Source: Pseudomonas graminis
GTDB lineage: Bacteria > Pseudomonadota > Gammaproteobacteria > Pseudomonadales > Pseudomonadaceae
Assembly (NCBI RefSeq): GCF_004364335.1
Contig: NZ_SOCR01000008.1
Span: 124,001-188,000 of the forward strand
DNA: 64,000 bases
Reading direction: 5' to 3'
Shown: positions 1 through 8,775 of the stretch, one piece after another
Layout of the letters: the number at the start of each line of letters is the position of its first letter
Position numbering within the stretch: position 1 is the first letter of the stretch
Translations under genes and position numbers: made by a program
Notes under the pieces: model-generated
What the model saw: only the letters and a program-made list of their open reading frames with translations
The model's database searches: none
What the model was told of the DNA's origin: nothing

Positions 1-1394
1 ACGCCGTTCACGCCGCCGACGCAGACGCGTTTCTGCGGCGCTTCGCCCGGCACGAAGCCGAGGATGTCTTCGCGCCAGACCGGCTTGCCACCGAGGTGCG
101 AAGCCAGGTGAACGATCGGGCTGTAACCGCCGGAGCTGGCGACCAGATCGCAGTCGAGCCATTCGCCGGGGCTGGCGACTTTGTGGGCCTTGACGTCGAT
201 GGCCGCCACGCGGGCGGCACTGACGCGCTTGCTGCCACGGGCTTCAACTACGGCGCTGCCGGTCAGGATACGAATGCCTTTGGCGCGGGCTTCTTCCACC
301 AACGCACCGCGCGGGTTGTGACGCGCATCGGCGACAGCCACCACGTGCAGGCCAGCATCAAGCCAGTCCAGCGCCACGCGATAGGCGTAATCGTTATTGG
401 TCGACAGCACCAGTTTCTTGCCCGGCGCCACGCCATAACGGCGCACGTAAGTGGAAACGGCGCCCGCCAGCATGTTGCCTGGCACATCATTGTTGCCGTA
501 AACCAGCGGACGCTCATGGGTGCCGCTCGCCAACACCACGCGCTTGGCGCGAACCCGGTGCATGCGCTGACGCACCTGACCAATCGGTGCGCGGTCGCCG
601 AGATGATCGGTCAGCCGCTCGTGAATGGTCAGGAAATTGTGGTCGTGGTAGCCGTTCACCGTGGCGCGCGGCAGCAGGGTGACGTTAGGCAAGCCTTTGA
701 GTTCGGCCACCACCGTCGCCACCCAGTCCGCTGCCGGTTTGCCGTCCAGACTTTCGCGGCTGTCCAGCAGGCTGCCGCCGAATTCTTCCTGCTCGTCCGC
801 GAGTATGACCCGAGCACCGCTGCGCGCAGCAGCCAGTGCAGCGGCCAGACCTGCAGGCCCGGCGCCGACGACCAGCACGTCGCAGTGCTGGTTCATGTTG
901 TCGTAGGTGTCCGGATCGAGCTCGGTCGGCGAACGCCCGAGCCCCGCCGCTTTGCGGATGTACTTCTCGTAGGTCATCCAGAACGATTGCGGGTACATGA
1001 AGGTTTTGTAGTAGAAGCCCGGCGGCATCAGCTTGCCGCCGACCTTGCCGAGAATGCCCATCATGTCGGTGTTCACGCTCGGCCAGCCGTTGGTGCTGGT
1101 GGCGACGAGGCCCGAATAGAGCGCCTGTTGCGTGGCACGCACGTTGGGGATCTGCGTGGCTTCGGTCGCGCCGATCTGCAGTACCGCGTTCGGCTCTTCG
1201 GAACCTGCCGCAAAGATGCCGCGAGGTCGGGAATACTTGAAGCTGCGGCCAATAATGTCGACGCCATTGGCGAGCAAGGCGGCGGCCAGGGTGTCGCCTT
1301 CAAAACCCTGATAGGTCTGGCCATTGAAGTTGAAATTCAGGACCTTGCTGCGATCGATGCGGCCGCCGTTGGGCAGGCGATTGGACTGGCTCAT
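1..1394 (-). CDS. soxA: Sarcosine oxidase alpha subunit, N-terminal part (gene runs off the window)
   Basis: Large subunit of heterotetrameric sarcosine oxidase, which oxidatively demethylates sarcosine to glycine and passes the one-carbon unit to tetrahydrofolate. About 464 N-terminal residues are present and the reading frame stays open to base 1, so the rest of the gene lies outside. The N-terminus (RIDRSKVLNFNFNG) matches the ferredoxin-like domain of SoxA, and a dinucleotide-binding motif VVGAGPAGLAAA occurs near residue 175. The ATG at 1394 overlaps the soxD stop by four bases (ATGA), implying translational coupling. soxG and purU usually follow in Pseudomonas but cannot be seen here. 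Confidence 0.96.
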   Translation of the reverse strand, partial: MSQSNRLPNGGRIDRSKVLNFNFNGQTYQGFEGDTLAAALLANGVDIIGRSFKYSRPRGIFAAGSEEPNAVLQIGATEATQIPNVRATQQALYSGLVATSTNGWPSVNTDMMGILGKVGGKLMPPGFYYKTFMYPQSFWMTYEKYIRKAAGLGRSPTELDPDTYDNMNQHCDVLVVGAGPAGLAAALAAARSGARVILADEQEEFGGSLLDSRESLDGKPAADWVATVVAELKGLPNVTLLPRATVNGYHDHNFLTIHERLTDHLGDRAPIGQVRQRMHRVRAKRVVLASGTHERPLVYGNNDVPGNMLAGAVSTYVRRYGVAPGKKLVLSTNNDYAYRVALDWLDAGLHVVAVADARHNPRGALVEEARAKGIRILTGSAVVEARGSKRVSAARVAAIDVKAHKVASPGEWLDCDLVASSGGYSPIVHLASHLGGKPVWREDILGFVPGEAPQKRVCVGGVNG

Positions 1395-1705
1395 ACCTGA
1401 TCTCCCTTTCTGATCGCAGGCGCAGGATTGACGAACTGAGGCTGCGTGCCGATCGGATAGGTTTCGAGAATTTCGTAGGTCACGGTGTCACGCGTGGTGT
1501 TGAAGTACTGACGGCAACCCGCTGCGTGAATCCACAACTCGTGATGCAGACCGCGCGGGTTGTCGCGGAAGAACATGTAGTCGCCCCACTCCTCGTCGGT
1601 GCAGGCAGCCGGATCCAGCGGACGCGGGATGTGGGCCTGACCGGAGACGTGGAATTCCTCTTCGGAGCGCAGTTCGCCACAGTGAGGACAGAAGATGTGC
1701 AGCAT
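1391..1705 (-). CDS. soxD: Sarcosine oxidase delta subunit
   Basis: Small zinc-binding subunit of heterotetrameric sarcosine oxidase, 104 residues, the usual length. The N-terminus MLHIFCPHCGELRSEEEF carries the CPxCG half of the zinc site. The remaining metal ligands come from histidines further on, as in known SoxD structures. It sits between soxB (21-bp gap) and soxA (4-bp overlap), the canonical soxBDA order, and is cotranscribed with glyA. Function is structural: it binds near the folate-facing side of the complex. Confidence 0.96.
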   Translation of the reverse strand: MLHIFCPHCGELRSEEEFHVSGQAHIPRPLDPAACTDEEWGDYMFFRDNPRGLHHELWIHAAGCRQYFNTTRDTVTYEILETYPIGTQPQFVNPAPAIRKGDQV

Positions 1706-1726
1706 GGGATTTCTCCTGTGAGTGGG

Positions 1727-2977
1727 TCAGTGCGCAACCGCAGCGGCGCCGTGCTCGTCGATGAGCGCGCCGTTGTGGAACCGGTCAATTGAGAAGGGCT
1801 TGGCCAGCGGGTGCATTTCGCCTTTCGCCAAACTGGCGGCAAACACGTTGCCCGAGCCCGGCGTGGCCTTGAAGCCACCGGTGCCCCAACCGCAGTTGAA
1901 GAACATGTTCGGCACAGGCGTTTTGGAGATGATCGGGCAAGCGTCCGGTGTGGTGTCGACGATGCCGCCCCACTGGCGGTTCATGCGCACCCGCGAAAGC
2001 ACCGGGAACATCTCGACGATGGCCTGAATGGTGTGCTCGATTACCGGGTACGAGCCGCGCTGGCCATAGCCGATCCAGCTGTCGATACCGGCACCAATCA
2101 CCAGGTCGCCCTTGTCGGACTGGCTGATGTAACCGTGCACCGCGTTGGACATGATCACGCTGTCGATGATGGGCTTGATCGGCTCCGATACGAGCGCTTG
2201 CAGCGGATGGGACTCGACCGGCAGACGGAACCCGGCGAGCTTGGCCATGTGGCCGGAGTTGCCGGCCGTCACCACGCCGACGCGTTTGGCGCCGATGAAG
2301 CCCTTGTTGGTTTCAACGCCGATGCACACGCCGTTTTCCTTGCGAAAGCCGGTCACTTCGGTCTGTTGAATCAGGTCCACGCCCAACGCATCGGCGGCGC
2401 GGGCGTAGCCCCAGGCCACGGCGTCGTGACGCGCGACACCGCCGCGACGTTGTACCGTTGCGCCGATGATCGGGTAACGGGTGTTTTTCGAGCAGTCCAG
2501 GTACGGAATTTCTTCAGCCACTTGCTTGCCGTTGAGCAGCTCGCCGTCGACGCCGTTCAAGCGGTTGGCGCTGACGCGGCGTTCGGAATCACGCATGTCC
2601 TGAAGGGTGTGGCACAGGTTGTAAACGCCACGCTGGGAAAACATGACGTTGTAGTTGATGTCCTGAGACAGACCTTCCCACAGCTTCATCGCGTGTTCGT
2701 ACAAGTGCGCGGATTCGTCCCATAGGTAGTTGGAACGCACGATGGTGGTATTGCGCGCGGTATTGCCGCCGCCCAGCCAGCCTTTTTCGACCACGGCCAC
2801 GTTGGTGATGCCGTGCTCTTTGGCCAGGTAATAGGCCGTCGCCAGACCGTGGCCGCCGCCGCCGACGATGACTACGTCGTAGACCTTTTTCGGGGTCGGC
2901 GTGCGCCACATGCGCTGCCAGTTTTCGTGGTGGCTGAGGGAGTGTTTGAAGAGGCCGAAGCCCGAGTAATGCTGCAT
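1727..2977 (-). CDS. soxB: Sarcosine oxidase beta subunit
   Basis: FAD-dependent catalytic subunit of heterotetrameric sarcosine oxidase (416 residues, normal length). The N-terminal Rossmann motif is VVIVGGGGHGLATAYYLA near residues 35-52. In the family this subunit carries FAD plus a covalent FMN at the alpha/beta interface and performs the sarcosine dehydrogenation. The end of the protein (residues about 350-380) has the family's glycine-rich GWGTGGFKATPGSG stretch. It begins 15 bp downstream of glyA, so glyA-soxB-soxD-soxA form one operon for the last betaine demethylation and use of the resulting glycine. Confidence 0.97.
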   Translation of the reverse strand: MQHYSGFGLFKHSLSHHENWQRMWRTPTPKKVYDVVIVGGGGHGLATAYYLAKEHGITNVAVVEKGWLGGGNTARNTTIVRSNYLWDESAHLYEHAMKLWEGLSQDINYNVMFSQRGVYNLCHTLQDMRDSERRVSANRLNGVDGELLNGKQVAEEIPYLDCSKNTRYPIIGATVQRRGGVARHDAVAWGYARAADALGVDLIQQTEVTGFRKENGVCIGVETNKGFIGAKRVGVVTAGNSGHMAKLAGFRLPVESHPLQALVSEPIKPIIDSVIMSNAVHGYISQSDKGDLVIGAGIDSWIGYGQRGSYPVIEHTIQAIVEMFPVLSRVRMNRQWGGIVDTTPDACPIISKTPVPNMFFNCGWGTGGFKATPGSGNVFAASLAKGEMHPLAKPFSIDRFHNGALIDEHGAAAVAH

Positions 2978-2992
2978 GGTGCGACTCCTGAC

Positions 2993-4246
2993 TCAGCGGT
3001 AAACCGGGAAATCGGCGCACAGCGCGGAGACCTGCTCGGCAACATTGGCTTCGACGTCGGCGTCGCCGAGATTGTCGAGGATGTCGCAGATCCAGCCTGC
3101 CAGCGTGATGCACTGGGTAACTTTGAAACCGCGCGTGGTCACGGCGGGGGTGCCGATGCGCAGGCCCGACGTCACGAACGGCGACTGCGGATCGTTCGGC
3201 ACGGCGTTCTTGTTGACGGTGATGTGCGCTCGCCCGAGAGCAGCATCGGCGTCCTTCCCGGTCAGGCCCTGACGAATCAGGCTGACGAGGAACAGATGGT
3301 TATCGGTGCCGCCCGACACTACGTCGTAGCCGCGGTCGATGAACACTTGCGCCATGGCCTGAGCGTTATCGATCACTTGCTGTTGATAGGCTTTGAAACC
3401 GGGCTCCATGGCTTCTTTGAAGCACACCGCCTTGCCGGCAATCACGTGCATCAACGGGCCGCCCTGGGCACCCGGGAACACGGCAGAATTGAGCTTTTTC
3501 TCGATCTCTTCGTTGGCCTTGGCCAGGATCAAGCCGCCTCGGGGGCCGCGCAGGGTTTTGTGGGTAGTGGTGGTGACCACATCGGCGTACGGCAGCGGGT
3601 TCGGGTACAGACCGGCAGCAACCAGACCGGCGACGTGGGCCATGTCGACGAACAGCAGCGCGCCCACCTTGTCGGCGATTTCGCGAAAGCGCGGGAAATC
3701 CAGGGTTTTGGAGTAGGCCGAGAAACCGGCCACGATCATCTTCGGTTTGTGCTCGACGGCCAGTCGCTCGACTTCGTCGTAATCGATCAGGCCGGTGGCG
3801 ACATCGATGCCGTATTGAACGGCGTTGTACAGCTTGCCCGAGGACGACACTTTGGCGCCGTGGGTCAGGTGACCGCCATGGGCCAGGCTCATGCCCAAAA
3901 GCGTATCGCCCGCTTGCAGCAGCGCCAGATAAACCGCGCTGTTGGCTGAAGAGCCGGAGTGCGGCTGGACGTTGGCGTAGTCGGCACCAAACAGCAGCTT
4001 GGCGCGATCGATCGCCAGTTGTTCAACCTTGTCGACGTGCTCACAACCACCGTAATAACGCTTGCCGGGATAACCCTCGGCGTATTTGTTGGTCAGGCCG
4101 CTGCCCTGGGCCTGCATCACGCGCTTGCTGGTGTAGTTCTCAGAGGCGATCAGCTCGATGTGGTCTTCCTGACGCTGCTCCTCGGCACCGATCGCCGCCA
4201 ACAGTGCATCGTCATAACCCTGGATCTGGTCTTGCTTGCTGAACAT
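2993..4246 (-). CDS. glyA: Serine hydroxymethyltransferase
   Basis: PLP enzyme interconverting glycine plus 5,10-methylene-THF with serine plus THF. The protein has 417 residues, full length. The PLP-lysine segment is VVTTTTHKTLRGPRGG. The start at 4246 has a good GGGAGAA ribosome binding site just upstream. As first gene of the sox operon it is the GlyA1-type copy: sarcosine oxidase yields glycine and methylene-THF, exactly the substrates this enzyme joins into serine. In P. aeruginosa the corresponding operon is controlled by AraC-family regulators (GbdR, SouR). An 11-bp palindrome lies about 240 bp upstream (separate entry). Confidence 0.97.
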   Translation of the reverse strand: MFSKQDQIQGYDDALLAAIGAEEQRQEDHIELIASENYTSKRVMQAQGSGLTNKYAEGYPGKRYYGGCEHVDKVEQLAIDRAKLLFGADYANVQPHSGSSANSAVYLALLQAGDTLLGMSLAHGGHLTHGAKVSSSGKLYNAVQYGIDVATGLIDYDEVERLAVEHKPKMIVAGFSAYSKTLDFPRFREIADKVGALLFVDMAHVAGLVAAGLYPNPLPYADVVTTTTHKTLRGPRGGLILAKANEEIEKKLNSAVFPGAQGGPLMHVIAGKAVCFKEAMEPGFKAYQQQVIDNAQAMAQVFIDRGYDVVSGGTDNHLFLVSLIRQGLTGKDADAALGRAHITVNKNAVPNDPQSPFVTSGLRIGTPAVTTRGFKVTQCITLAGWICDILDNLGDADVEANVAEQVSALCADFPVYR

Positions 4247-4484
4247 CGCGGTTCTCCCAGCGGCGGCGCGGCGCCTGAATGATCGACAGGGCCTAGAGCT
4301 GCCCTTTGGCCACGATGGTATGGCTGACGCTGACAGCCCAGATGCCTACGCACGCCACACAAAGGCGCGTTTACGACATGGGGTGATGGGGAGCGGGATT
4401 TGCGCGATTCTGCGGGCAGCAGAACGTCGGCCCTGAGCCTGCCGCGAATCATCGGCACTCCACAACACCTCAGACCAGCGGGCA

Positions 4485-4512
4485 TGAATACTGTCAACAA
4501 TGACAGTATTCA
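4485..4512. promoter_or_regulatory. Perfect 11-bp inverted repeat, candidate operator
   Basis: TGAATACTGTC and GACAGTATTCA face each other across six bases in the divergent region between glyA and the hypothetical gene at 4581. Such symmetry with a short AT-rich spacer suits a dimeric repressor. There is no U-tract, so it does not look like a terminator. Which gene it controls and which protein binds it are unknown; it lies 69 bp from the hypothetical gene and 239 bp from glyA. Confidence 0.6.
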
Positions 4513-4580
4513 AATAGCGATGGCGGGGCTACTTTTGAGGCAACGGAACGGCGGGCAGCCACTCACTCAAGGGAATGATC

Positions 4581-5318
4581 ATGGGCACCATCGCAAGGTC
4601 GCATACGCTAACTCCCCAGTTATGGAAATCGCTAAGGGCGAAGTCAGTCAGTCGGCAGGGACCCGCGACTGAACCGCTGCTCTTTCTGACTCAGGGCGTG
4701 TTTCACACGGTGGATATTGAAGGCTCGGTCAAGCTGAGGATTATTCGAGAGCTGAACACGCTTGAGGCGCTGGTTGCGGTATACGTCGAGGATTCGGACG
4801 CCGTTCTTTCGACCACCGTTGCAGTGAGCGATGCAAGGCTTTATGCCACTCCCCAAGACATTGTTCACCAGGACGGCAGTTTCTATTCGGTCATTCTCAA
4901 GATCATTTCCTATCCGGACGCAGAGGTGGTGGCCGATATCTATCTGTGGGAAATACCACCCATCGCGGCACCGCAGGCCGTCGAATCCGACCTTGCGCTG
5001 TATCTCCCCAAAGGCTCGACTTTTTACGTAAGCCCGTCTGAGGAAGACATCGTGATGGACAGGACTTTCAGAGTGTCTGAAGACAGCCAAGTCTCGGTCA
5101 ACATCCGCACGGTTGAAGGGCGCAGCTACTCAAAAACGGTCACGGAAGCCGAGGCCATTCGATGTGCCGCGCCCGGTGATTACTATGTGGCGAGCGGTTC
5201 CAACGAGCTGTCGGTCGTATATGGCATCACCACTCATCCCGAATTGCCGTCATCACCGATCCTCAAGCATATGCCCCTGCCGGATGTGCCGAGGTCCCGT
5301 CATGACCTCGGCAAATGA
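4581..5318 (+). CDS. Hypothetical protein, 245 residues
   Basis: I do not recognise a family. The ATG at 4581 is preferred over the in-frame ATG at 4575 because AGGGA lies at a suitable distance only from the former. The first 35 residues are basic with no clear signal peptide, followed by a beta-rich, acidic, soluble-looking body without membrane segments. The composition alternates short hydrophobic strands with D/E/S/T-rich turns, reminiscent of a beta-sandwich, but no motif supports a function. It is transcribed divergently from the glyA-sox operon and convergently with alaC, separated from it by 10 bp. It may be under control of the palindrome at 4485-4512. Confidence 0.75.
   Translation: MGTIARSHTLTPQLWKSLRAKSVSRQGPATEPLLFLTQGVFHTVDIEGSVKLRIIRELNTLEALVAVYVEDSDAVLSTTVAVSDARLYATPQDIVHQDGSFYSVILKIISYPDAEVVADIYLWEIPPIAAPQAVESDLALYLPKGSTFYVSPSEEDIVMDRTFRVSEDSQVSVNIRTVEGRSYSKTVTEAEAIRCAAPGDYYVASGSNELSVVYGITTHPELPSSPILKHMPLPDVPRSRHDLGK
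5288..5312. other. Hairpin overlapping the end of the hypothetical gene
   Basis: GCCGAGGTC pairs with GACCTCGGC around a 7-base loop, a 9-bp perfect stem covering the last codons of the gene ending at 5318. There is no T-run on either side, so it is at best a factor-assisted terminator or mRNA 3'-end stabiliser between convergent genes. Confidence 0.45.
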
Positions 5319-5328
5319 GTAACGACAT

Positions 5329-6543
5329 TCAGGTTTTTTGCGTAATCAACCCGTCAGCCCGGAACATGCTGCGGATACCCCGAACGGCCTGACGAATCCG
5401 GTCCTGATTCTCGATCAGCGCAAAGCGAACGTGGTCGTCGCCGTACTCGCCAAAACCGACACCAGGGGAGACGCAGACCTTGGCTTCGGCCAGCAGTTTT
5501 TTCGCGAACTCCAGCGACCCCAGGTGCGCGTAAGCCTCGGGAATCTTGGCCCAGACGTACATCGAGGCTTTCGGGTTTTCGACCATCCAGCCCAGTTCAT
5601 GCAGACCTTTGACCAGGACATTACGGCGCTGGCGATACTGCTCGGCGATGTCGAGCACACACTGTTGATCACCTTCCAGCGCCGCGATGGCCGCTACTTG
5701 CAGCGGCGTGAACGTGCCGTAGTCGTGGTAGCTCTTGATCCGCGCCAAGGCGTTGACCAGCTCGGGGTTGCCGACCATGAAGCCGATTCGCCAGCCCGCC
5801 ATGTTGTAGCTCTTGGACAGGGTGAAAAACTCCACCGCAATGTCCTTGGCGCCGGGGACCTGCATGATCGACGGGGCTTTCCAGCCGTCGTAAACGATGT
5901 CGGCGTAGGCCAGATCGTGAACCACCAGCACGTCGTACTGTTTGGCGAGGGCGACGACGCGCTCGAAGAAGTCCAGTTCCACACACTGGGCGGTCGGGTT
6001 GGACGGGAAGCCGAGGATCATCATCTTCGGCTTGGGGATCGAGCCACGAATGGCTTTCTCCAGCTCGGCGAAGAAGTCCACGCCGGGCACCAGCGGCACG
6101 GAGCGCACCTGGGCGCCGGCGATCACCGCGCCGTAGATGTGAATCGGGTAACTGGGGTTCGGCACCAGCACGGTGTCACCCTGATCCAGCGTGGCAAGCA
6201 TCAGGTGCGCCAGGCCTTCCTTGGAGCCGATGGTGACAATGGCTTCGTCTTCGGGATCGATGTCGACGTCGTAGCGTTTTTTGTACCAGCTGGAAATCGC
6301 CCGACGCAGACGCGGGATGCCACGCGAAGTCGAGTAGCCGTGAGTGTCTTCACGTTGGGCGACGGTGACCAGTTTCTCGACGATGTGCGGCGGCGTTGCC
6401 CCGTCGGGGTTGCCCATGCTCAGGTCGATGATGTCCTCACCACGACGACGAGCAGCCATTTTCAGCTCGGCGGTGATGTTGAACACGTAAGGGGGGAGTC
6501 GATCGATGCGCGCAAAACGGCGCGGCGAACCTTGGTCTGCCAT
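5329..6543 (-). CDS. alaC: Glutamate-pyruvate aminotransferase, AlaC type
   Basis: Fold-type I PLP aminotransferase making alanine from pyruvate and glutamate. The protein is 404 residues from the ATG at 6543 (MADQGSPRRFARIDRLPPYV). The frame stays open about 75 codons upstream but that part runs through a REP element and has no family likeness. Family features visible are DLSMGNPDGATP near residue 40, the asparagine region GFPSNPTAQCVE, and the PLP-lysine segment TLSKSYNMAGWRIGF near residue 240. It is a single gene convergent with the preceding hypothetical and has no evident tie to betaine catabolism beyond amino-group metabolism. Confidence 0.92.
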   Translation of the reverse strand: MADQGSPRRFARIDRLPPYVFNITAELKMAARRRGEDIIDLSMGNPDGATPPHIVEKLVTVAQREDTHGYSTSRGIPRLRRAISSWYKKRYDVDIDPEDEAIVTIGSKEGLAHLMLATLDQGDTVLVPNPSYPIHIYGAVIAGAQVRSVPLVPGVDFFAELEKAIRGSIPKPKMMILGFPSNPTAQCVELDFFERVVALAKQYDVLVVHDLAYADIVYDGWKAPSIMQVPGAKDIAVEFFTLSKSYNMAGWRIGFMVGNPELVNALARIKSYHDYGTFTPLQVAAIAALEGDQQCVLDIAEQYRQRRNVLVKGLHELGWMVENPKASMYVWAKIPEAYAHLGSLEFAKKLLAEAKVCVSPGVGFGEYGDDHVRFALIENQDRIRQAVRGIRSMFRADGLITQKT

Positions 6544-6686
6544 GGAAACCTCTGAAGACGTAAGCGCCCGGAACCGTCCGAGCGACGCTGGCCACTGCGG
6601 TGGCCTGAGGCGGAAGATACGGGCGGGGATGGCGGTTTGTCTACATGGATCAAGCGGTGCGCTAAGAATCCGGATACCCCACCAGT

Positions 6687-6778
6687 GCTGTAGGAGCGCG
6701 CTTGCCCGCGATTGCGGTGTGTCAGTCGCCATCGATGTTTCTGACGAGACGCCTTCGCGGGCAAGCACGCTCCTACAG
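6687..6778. repeat. Paired REP-like element (type A)
   Basis: TGTAGGAGCGCGCTTGCCCG at the left end and its inverted copy at the right end bracket about 45 bp of unique sequence. It lies between alaC and the traX-like gene. The same palindrome pair recurs elsewhere in the window, the arrangement known as REPIN in Pseudomonas. Confidence 0.9.
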
Positions 6779-6787
6779 TGGACTGCG

Positions 6788-7531
6788 TCAGGTCAAGACC
6801 TGCCGCAGCCCCAACAGCACCAAAAAATGCACCGGATAAATCAGGTACGCCCACCGCCGCATCGGCCACACAGCAAATGCCGGGCGCCCGCGCAGAATCG
6901 TCAACCCCAACAACGGCGCCAGCAGACAAGCCACGAGCGCGCCGATGGAAATAGGATCACCCCACAACATGCCGTCGACGATTTTCGGCCACTCGTTGCT
7001 CAATAAACAGACGATCCCCGGCACAATCGCCAGCCATAACGAGGTGCGCAGCACGAGCACGAACGCCAGAGGCAGCAAAACCCCATACATCCCGAACATC
7101 AACTGCGTTCCAAACAGAACACCGATAGCCAAGGCGGTGATACCCAGAAGCCTCGCCGGCCATGAGCGACTCAATCCGCCCTGCGCAACCAGCAAACCCA
7201 GCGCCAGGGTCGGTAGCACGTTGAGCGTAGTGACCTCCCCGGCCATGTAAATCCGGTAGGGCAGCTCAGCGATCACAGAAAACACCGCCAGCCAGGCCAG
7301 ATATTTCCACTTGATCGACGAATCAACATCTCGCCGGCCATTGCGCACGAGATTCACCGCGATTGCCAGGCAGAACCAAGGGAACGCCAGACGCCCCGGT
7401 ACGTACAGCCAATTGGCGTGCCAGCCGACATAGCGCAGGTGATCCATCACCATGCTCAGCATCGCCAGCCACTTGAGCAGGTCCAGCGCGCGATCCCGCA
7501 CGGGGGTGGTCGTTGATTTCGTTTCGGTCAT
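6788..7531 (-). CDS. TraX-family integral membrane protein
   Basis: A 247-residue polytopic protein of the TraX family (named after the F-plasmid pilin acetylase TraX). The N-terminal signature RALDLLKWLAMLSMVMDHLRYVG and the PGRLAFPWFCLAIA segment are typical. Around eight hydrophobic segments span the protein, and it ends with YLIYPVHFLVLLGLR, a motif shared with membrane acyltransferase-like proteins. Chromosomal TraX homologues are common in Pseudomonas outside conjugation loci, and no conjugation gene is nearby, so the name says little about function. It is a single gene, divergent from ltaE with about 100 bp between. Confidence 0.85.
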   Translation of the reverse strand: MTETKSTTTPVRDRALDLLKWLAMLSMVMDHLRYVGWHANWLYVPGRLAFPWFCLAIAVNLVRNGRRDVDSSIKWKYLAWLAVFSVIAELPYRIYMAGEVTTLNVLPTLALGLLVAQGGLSRSWPARLLGITALAIGVLFGTQLMFGMYGVLLPLAFVLVLRTSLWLAIVPGIVCLLSNEWPKIVDGMLWGDPISIGALVACLLAPLLGLTILRGRPAFAVWPMRRWAYLIYPVHFLVLLGLRQVLT

Positions 7532-7630
7532 ATTGCTTCGCTGTCTGGCTGAATTTTCTGACGCAAGAATGCATGACCAAACCGATCAACTTTGGTTACA
7601 GTCGCAGCCTTCGATTACAGGGAACCGGCC

Positions 7631-8671
7631 ATGTCAGACCAAAGCCAGCAGTTTGCCAGCGACAACTATTCGGGAATCTGCCCCGAAGCCTGGGCGGCCA
7701 TGGAGCAAGCCAACCACGGGCATCAGCGTGCCTACGGCGACGACCAGTGGACAGCGCGCGCGGCCGATCAATTCCGTCAGCTGTTCGAAACAGACTGCGA
7801 GGTGTTCTTCGCCTTCAACGGCACCGCGGCCAACTCTCTGGCGCTGTCATCGCTCTGCCAGAGCTACCACAGCGTCATCTGCTCGGAAACCGCCCACGTT
7901 GAAACGGACGAATGCGGCGCGCCGGAATTCTTCTCCAACGGCTCCAAACTGCTCACCGCACGCAGCGAGAACGGCAAGCTGACACCTGATTCCATCCGTG
8001 AAGTCGCGCTCAAACGCGCCGATATCCACTATCCAAAACCCCGCGTCGTCACGCTGACCCAGGCCACGGAAGTGGGCAGTGTCTATCAGCCGCAAGAGCT
8101 CAAAGCCATCAGCGAAACCTGCAAAGAACTAGGGCTCAACCTGCACATGGACGGCGCCCGCTTCGCCAATGCCTGCGCCTTCCTCGGTTGCTCGCCTGCC
8201 GAGCTGACCTGGAAAGCAGGCGTCGATGTGCTGTGCTTCGGCGGCACCAAAAACGGCATGGCCGTGGGCGAGGCGATCCTGTTCTTCAACCACAAGCTCG
8301 CCGAAGACTTCGACTACCGCTGCAAACAGGCGGGTCAACTTGCCTCGAAGATGCGTTTCCTGTCAGCGCCGTGGGTGGGTTTGCTGGAAAACGATGCCTG
8401 GCTCAAGCACGCACGCCACGCGAATAGCTGCGCGCAGTTGCTGGCGGATCTGGTGAAGGATATTCCCGGCGTTGAATTGATGTTCCCGGTGCAGGCCAAC
8501 GGCGTTTTCCTGCAATTATCGGAAGCGGCCATTGCCGCGCTGACTGCGCGAGGCTGGCGCTTCTACACCTTCATCGGCGTCGGCGGCGCGCGCTTCATGT
8601 GCTCGTGGGACACCGAAGAAGCCCGCGTGCGGGAACTGGCAGCGGACATTCGGTTGGTGATGAGCGCCTGA
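7631..8671 (+). CDS. ltaE: Low-specificity L-threonine aldolase
   Basis: PLP enzyme cleaving threonine or allo-threonine to glycine and acetaldehyde. The protein is 346 residues from ATG 7631 (MSDQSQQFASDNYSGI). The family's start SDNYSGICPEAWAAM, the FNGTAANSLALSSL cofactor region and the PLP-lysine segment CFGGTKNGMAVGEA near residue 205 are all visible. The upstream in-frame extension lacks family similarity. The gene stands alone, but the reaction fits the glycine/serine theme of the surrounding cluster (glyA, sarcosine oxidase). Confidence 0.94.
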   Translation: MSDQSQQFASDNYSGICPEAWAAMEQANHGHQRAYGDDQWTARAADQFRQLFETDCEVFFAFNGTAANSLALSSLCQSYHSVICSETAHVETDECGAPEFFSNGSKLLTARSENGKLTPDSIREVALKRADIHYPKPRVVTLTQATEVGSVYQPQELKAISETCKELGLNLHMDGARFANACAFLGCSPAELTWKAGVDVLCFGGTKNGMAVGEAILFFNHKLAEDFDYRCKQAGQLASKMRFLSAPWVGLLENDAWLKHARHANSCAQLLADLVKDIPGVELMFPVQANGVFLQLSEAAIAALTARGWRFYTFIGVGGARFMCSWDTEEARVRELAADIRLVMSA

Positions 8672-8688
8672 TCAGGCAGTGCATGGCG

Positions 8689-8711
8689 TGTAGGAGCGCG
8701 CTTGCCCGCGA
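8689..8711. repeat. Single REP-like half (type A)
   Basis: One copy of TGTAGGAGCGCGCTTGCCCG after ltaE without a recognisable inverted partner, so a REP singlet in the convergent gap between ltaE and zapA. Confidence 0.8.
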
Positions 8712-8775
8712 TCACCGATGACGCCGATCGGATGCGGCGGCAGCCGCGCAACCTAACGCCAGTCTCAGGAGTCCT

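Noticed and set aside
96..1400. Long plus-strand open frame opposite soxA
   Set aside because: Antisense shadow of a clear soxA gene; composition typical of reverse-strand frames in high-GC DNA.
1811..3949. Long plus-strand frames opposite soxB and glyA
   Set aside because: Shadows of well-recognised minus-strand genes with no ribosome binding site or family likeness.
5288..5312. Rho-independent terminator for alaC
   Set aside because: Good stem but no T-run on the minus strand; listed only as a hairpin.
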